Source: Botryotinia globosa
Lineage: Eukaryota > Ascomycota > Leotiomycetes > Helotiales > Sclerotiniaceae
DNA: 64,000 nt
Direction: 5' to 3'
Assembly: GCA_014898425.1 (NCBI GenBank)
Contig: RCSZ01000003.1
Location: 2,542,001-2,606,000, forward strand
Positions 59,955-64,000 of this stretch are shown in pieces (position 1 is the stretch's first letter; every line of letters begins with the position of its first letter). Both the position numbers and the translations under genes were made by a program. The notes below the pieces were generated by a model. The model saw nothing but the letters and a program-made list of their open reading frames with translations, was not told the origin of the DNA and did no database searches.

Positions 59955-61062
59955 AGGTGTGAAGAGGAGGGATCAGATTCCACAACGAACAACCTCGAAC
60001 AACCTCGACCAATGAATTTGACGATGAGTGATCATATCGAATCGTCTATCTCCGTGTTGTGGAAGTGTGGTGGTGTGTCTCGAAAGAAAGGTACACCATT
60101 GCCAAGATGAAAAATGGTTTCACTCAAGAATGAGAATGATTAGATGGTATCCTGTCACCTGAGTTCTTCCCCCCCATTCCCATCCAAACTCAGTCTTGGA
60201 GTATCATCACTCTCACATTTGTTATTGATGTATCAGATTAATTGTAAAGTTCATCTCTTGATTTAAGTTGATTGAAACGAGATCCATATAATAAAGTTCG
60301 TCACAACAAGGAGAAGACTAGGAGGTGCAGAGTTCGCGTTCGTATTGACTTTGCTGTCATGCACATCCAATGATCCAATCCTTCTCATATTATGCATCAT
60401 GCTGCGAAACATAGATCAGATGTACTTTGTCAAGAACGATTCGTAGAGATAGATAGAGATGGAGATGGAAACCGAGATGAAAAGAGAAAACGACATAATA
60501 CTGTCATGTCATGATCACGTTAATCAATCCACTCTTGAAGTGGTATCGACGTATCGTACAGCTATGCGAATACCAGGTATGCTATCATTGCTATGCCACC
60601 AATTTCTTCCATACATACCCTAGGTAGGTAGGTACATGACATGTATGTATTTATTCATTCATTCATTCATTATGCCGCAGTTTCCGGGAGTCGCCAGCCA
60701 TACTTTCATCTAATACCTATCGCATATCGCTGAGCCTCACTCCATGATGTCTCCATCCCACGACTGCGCCCAGTTTATCTCCAGGATTGAACAATACACG
60801 CACCCGCCATTTTGTAGAAGCAATCCATGTTGTTGAATGTTTTGGGGCTGGTGAAGAATAAATGGATGAATGGGTGAATGGGTGAATGAATGGATGGATG
60901 GATGGATGGATGGATGACAATCTGAAATCTGAAATCAGTTATATAGATCACCAGTGGATGTAAATAAAATAATTTCCCTAAGAATGATTTTACTATTACT
61001 AGGTACCTAGATACAACATGTCGTAACTCTTCCTTACATACACACAGCACACACACTATGAC
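59955..61062. other. Gene-poor region, second part
   Basis: Short repeats only: (ATTC)n near 60648-60670 and GGAT/GAATG-type repeats at 60863-60915. No gene recognised. Confidence 0.45.
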
Positions 61063-61131
61063 ACACAGCATACAGCATACAGTATACAATACAGCATACA
61101 GCATACAGCATACAGCATACAGCATACACCA
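61063..61131. repeat. 7-bp tandem array (AGCATAC)n
   Basis: About nine copies, with one shorter variant (AGTATACAAT) in the middle. Confidence 0.9.
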
Positions 61132-61490
61132 ACAACAAACATCTCCCAAAATTAATACGAAATCATTCATTCAGGGTTCAACGTTGCCCAGCCTTATGAA
61201 AGATTCACCACTTTTTACTCTGTATTATTGATAAATATCGACCTGAGTACCGGGGGGGCAATTTGTGGGTTTTGTATGCAACGTTTGGGTCACTAGGTTG
61301 GAAAGAATATAGCGCCCACGTCCCTGAAAGTTTCAGCGTTATTCGTGGTTAGTGGTTGACCCAAGGCCAGGTTGAGCCCAGGTTGAGCCCAGGTTAAGTC
61401 TTACTGTTACTGTCACAGTACTGTAAATGCCCCAGCTGATACCCAGTTCAGGATGTAATAAGTAAATTGATTTTTGATTTTTGATTTTTC
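61132..61490. other. Short intergenic stretch between two 7-bp arrays
   Basis: Contains a duplicated GGTTGAGCCCA near 61371-61392 and a run of TTTTTGA units at 61470-61490. No gene. Confidence 0.45.
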
Positions 61491-61774
61491 ATATTTTATA
61501 TTTTATATTTTATATTTTATATTTTATATTTTATATTTTATATTTTATATTTTATATTCTATATTTTATATTTTATATTTTATATTTTATATTCTATATT
61601 TTATATTTTATATTTTATATTTTATATTTTATATTTTATATTTTATATTTTATATTTTATATTTTATATTTTATATTCTATATTTTATATTTTATATTTT
61701 ATATTCTATATTTTATATTTTATATTCTATATTTTATATTTATATTTTATATTCTATATTTTATATTCTATATC
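61491..61774. repeat. 7-bp AT-rich array (ATATTTT)n
   Basis: About 40 copies of ATATTTT with scattered ATATTCT variants over 284 bp. Period 7 makes all three forward frames open for long distances; the encoded YFIFYIL-type repeats are not genes. Confidence 0.97.
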
Positions 61775-61863
61775 TCCTGAACAGTATAAACAGGGCACGA
61801 GTACTTCCAGGTTACTTGCCTATATAGACTTACGAGTACTACAAAGTTAATCAATAATTAAGA

Positions 61864-61975
61864 AGAATTAGGAATTAGGAATTAAGAATTAAGAATTAAG
61901 AATTAAGAATTAAGAATTAAGAATTAAGAATTAAGAGTTAAGAGTTAAGAATTAAGAATTAAGAATTAAGAATTA
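61864..61975. repeat. 7-bp tandem array (AATTAAG)n
   Basis: About 16 copies with GGAATTA and GAGTTAA variants. Followed after a short gap by a CTACT array (62031-62067). Confidence 0.93.
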
Positions 61976-62030
61976 CGATACGATATTATTCATTATCCAT
62001 CCTACTCTACTCATACTCTAATAACTCTCT

Positions 62031-62067
62031 ATACTCTACTCTACTCTACTCTACTCTACTCTACTCT
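62031..62067. repeat. CTACT tandem repeat
   Basis: About seven copies of a 5-bp unit. Confidence 0.9.
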
Positions 62068-63086
62068 GCCCTACCTCCTCCTGCCTTTTACCTCCTGCCT
62101 TTTACCTTCTAGTGTTTTCATCCCTTCAACCTCTAAATACAACAATACTCGAGAGGGGGGAAAATCACGCCCATTCACTCATACCTCCTCTCTTCTATAC
62201 AACGTATCCTATCCTATCACAACATCCTATCTATCTATCTCTCTTTCTCTCTTTCTCTCTTTCTCTATCTCCCGAAACCTCACCCTCTCTCTCTCTTCCC
62301 TCCATCATTTTATACCGCTCTTCCTCATCATTCTATACGCTCTTCCTCATCCCTCCCATCCACATCCACATCCACATCCACCTCTCCACCCTCCAACAAA
62401 TCCATCCGATCTTCCGCAAAACCTAAATTCATATTCAAGAGGAGAGAGAGAAGAAAAGAAGGAAGAAAAAAAAGGGAATCCTTCGTTATTCGACCGCCTA
62501 TCGAACCCTTTGACAATAAGCTCCTACAATTCACACTCGTTCATCCGCTCGCCCTTCCGTCGATTGATCGACTTCCTTATACGACCTTCACTTTTTGGTC
62601 ACCCGCGATCGTTCCTAGAATCCCTACTGACTTCCAAACCCACCTCGAAAAGATCTCAACGCCACACTCTTAACGTTTCACCATTGGGTCACACCTTGTT
62701 CATACACATAACGAACCAAACACGACAGACGGCCGTTGATTCATTTTGGGCCTATTCATCCATTTGATAGACTAGCATATCCCCAGTCTCCATCGACATC
62801 CGATATTCTCTTCTGCTGAGACCCCCGCTCGCAGTGCATGAATTGATCCAACCTTTTCGCAAGCTATCCGTCTTCTTCTTTTCATTTCACGACAGATTCA
62901 AGTCATTCGCTCCTTGGCTCCTGTTAAGGAGCCTTAAACACCGCCGAAGTGGCTTTCAGCAAAGACTCTCGAAAGTCCCTGCTTTCTCTTGGTCAGGGAC
63001 CATATGAACAGGACGCTGGAGGTTATTTTCATCGTGAAGGACTCGCATCAGGACCCAACGCGATATCAGCAGCAAGAAAAGAGAAG
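62068..63086. promoter_or_regulatory. Pyrimidine-rich leader region of the UPF0658-like gene
   Basis: CT-rich sequence with CTAT/CTTT runs (62219-62275) and CCACAT repeats (62347-62381), typical of strong fungal promoters and leaders. The codons from about 62960 to 63086 are in frame with the downstream gene and look coding (KDSRKSLLSLGQGPYEQD), preceded by a possible acceptor TTTCAG at 62954-62959, so part of this stretch may be exon. Confidence 0.4.
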
Positions 63087-64000
63087 ATGTATATCCCAAA
63101 TACCCCATGGACATGGGCCTTCATGATTGCCGCAACTGTACAGGCCGCTACAGTTCTAGCAATCGAATCGTAAGTCTTGCAACGACGGGGAAAGAATTCG
63201 ACGTCGCTGTTTCGGTTTCATTTACTAACATTGGTCCCTAGATATGTGTTCGCAAAATTCCAAACCAGTCTGGTCAAAGGCAAAGAACAAATAGCTCTCG
63301 ATAAAACAATTCCAACCTACCTTACTCTATTCATTTTCGGTTTCCTTTATCAAGTTGTTCTGGTATACGATTCTTTACGACTCAAAAATACAATTCAGGT
63401 TATCGGTCTTTGCATGTACAATGGCGGAATGCTCATATATGCCTCCATTCAATACGATCAAATTCAAACAGCGATTGAATCTTTGGGCCGACTTGGTTAT
63501 GTGGATAAGGACGCAGATGTCTGGCCGGATGTGCAAGGGTTTTTGGTCGCAGTTCCATGTATCATCGCTTTCTTCTCCATATTGATGTCGTTCATCGCCT
63601 GGAAACTTTATGACGAATTTGCCTGGACGATTTACAAACACATTAGCGCTGATTTGCGCATGAAGCGCAGATTCTTGACCTACCAAGTAAGTCGAACGAT
63701 GTTGCTACTGCGATTTCGCAAATACTGACAAATGCAGATTTACATTGCCCTGTTGAAATTCGATTTCTTCTTCTTCTTGGGATTCACTGTTCAATTTCTC
63801 GTCATCGTTACACACGTACAAGATTTCGAATTCGGTTTGACAATAGCCGCCGTTCCCGTTACCATCTTCATTTTGTTCATGGCCGCCTTCTGGACTCGAC
63901 GTGAAAACAAATCAGGAATGCTCTCAGCCATCTTCATCTTCCATTGTGGTCTGGCCTACTTCATCTTCAAACTGGCTCGAATGTACCAACCGGCCAAAGC
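63087..64000 (+). CDS. UPF0658-type Golgi membrane protein, 3' end outside window
   Basis: A polytopic membrane protein of unknown function. Exons 63087-63169, 63242-63686 and 63738->64000; phases fit. Hydrophobic segments visible: AFMIAATVQAATVLAI, YLTLFIFGFLYQVVLV, VIGLCMYNGGMLIYA, FLVAVPCIIAFFSILMSFIAW, FFFFLGFTVQFLVIV, LTIAAVPVTIFILFMAA and AIFIFHCGLAYFIF. The pattern (ESYVFAKFQ, YDSLRLKNTIQVIGL, YQIYIALLKFDFFFFLGF, FWTRRENK) matches the UPF0658 family placed in the Golgi in yeasts; I recognise it by resemblance. I used the first in-frame ATG; about 40 further codons upstream look coding and probably belong to the protein through an unseen first exon. The C-terminus runs off the right edge. 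Confidence 0.8.

Noticed and set aside
59807..60110. Poly-Lys and poly-Phe open frames
   Set aside because: Both are translations of the GAA trinucleotide repeat on opposite strands.
61474..61827. Open frame of 117 codons of YFIFYIL repeats
   Set aside because: Produced entirely by the (ATATTTT)n array; period 7 leaves all three forward frames open.

Overview
The window is nuclear DNA from a filamentous ascomycete fungus. The genes carry short spliceosomal introns (mostly 45-110 bp) with GT-AG borders and fungal CTRAY-type branch sites, and both strands are used. The fungal-type families present are Zn2Cys6 and Clr5 regulators, a STAND/NLR protein with ankyrin repeats, a cytochrome P450 and a GH64 beta-1,3-glucanase. 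Codon use and protein style look like Leotiomycetes (Botrytis/Sclerotinia relatives). That placement is my inference, not a search result.

Layout. 1-2134 (-): 3' part missing, long-chain acyl-CoA synthetase. 3076-3156 (-): tRNA-Ser(AGA). 4636-6743 (+): Zn2Cys6 regulator, facing an amino-acid/amine permease at 6811-8707 (-). The permease is divergent from a copper amine oxidase at 9507-11748 (+). Regulator, importer and oxidase look like one small amine-use module, with repeated CCGAGAT boxes in the permease/oxidase promoter and the same core upstream of the regulator. 12517-13658 (-): GH64 glucanase. 14659-16942 (+): Clr5-domain protein. 17602-19579 (+): mitochondrial D-lactate dehydrogenase. 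19912-21860 (+): amidase. 24178-31749 (+): a very large NACHT-ankyrin NLR, followed by a 32-copy 8-bp array. 32898-34988 (+): P450. 35677-37535 (-): pirin, whose 702-bp last intron contains an intron-bearing tRNA-Gly(GCC) on the other strand. 38955-39645 (-): unrecognised small gene. 40059-40543: long foldback MITE.

From 40.9 kb on, genes are mostly housekeeping: a J-like-domain protein (-), a short-chain dehydrogenase (-), a cyclase-family gene (+) whose stop codon has been split by a second TA-flanked MITE (46325-46799), mitochondrial lysyl-tRNA synthetase (-), Tim10 (+), an STB6-like protein (-), the GID-complex RING subunit Rmd5 (+), and the PP4 regulatory subunit R2/Psy4 (-). A gene-poor 5-kb stretch rich in 7-bp tandem arrays follows. 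The window ends inside a UPF0658-type Golgi membrane protein (+).

All exon models were read by eye: splice sites were chosen so that frame and family alignment agree, and total coding length was checked to be a multiple of three. No search was run; family names rest on recognised motifs.
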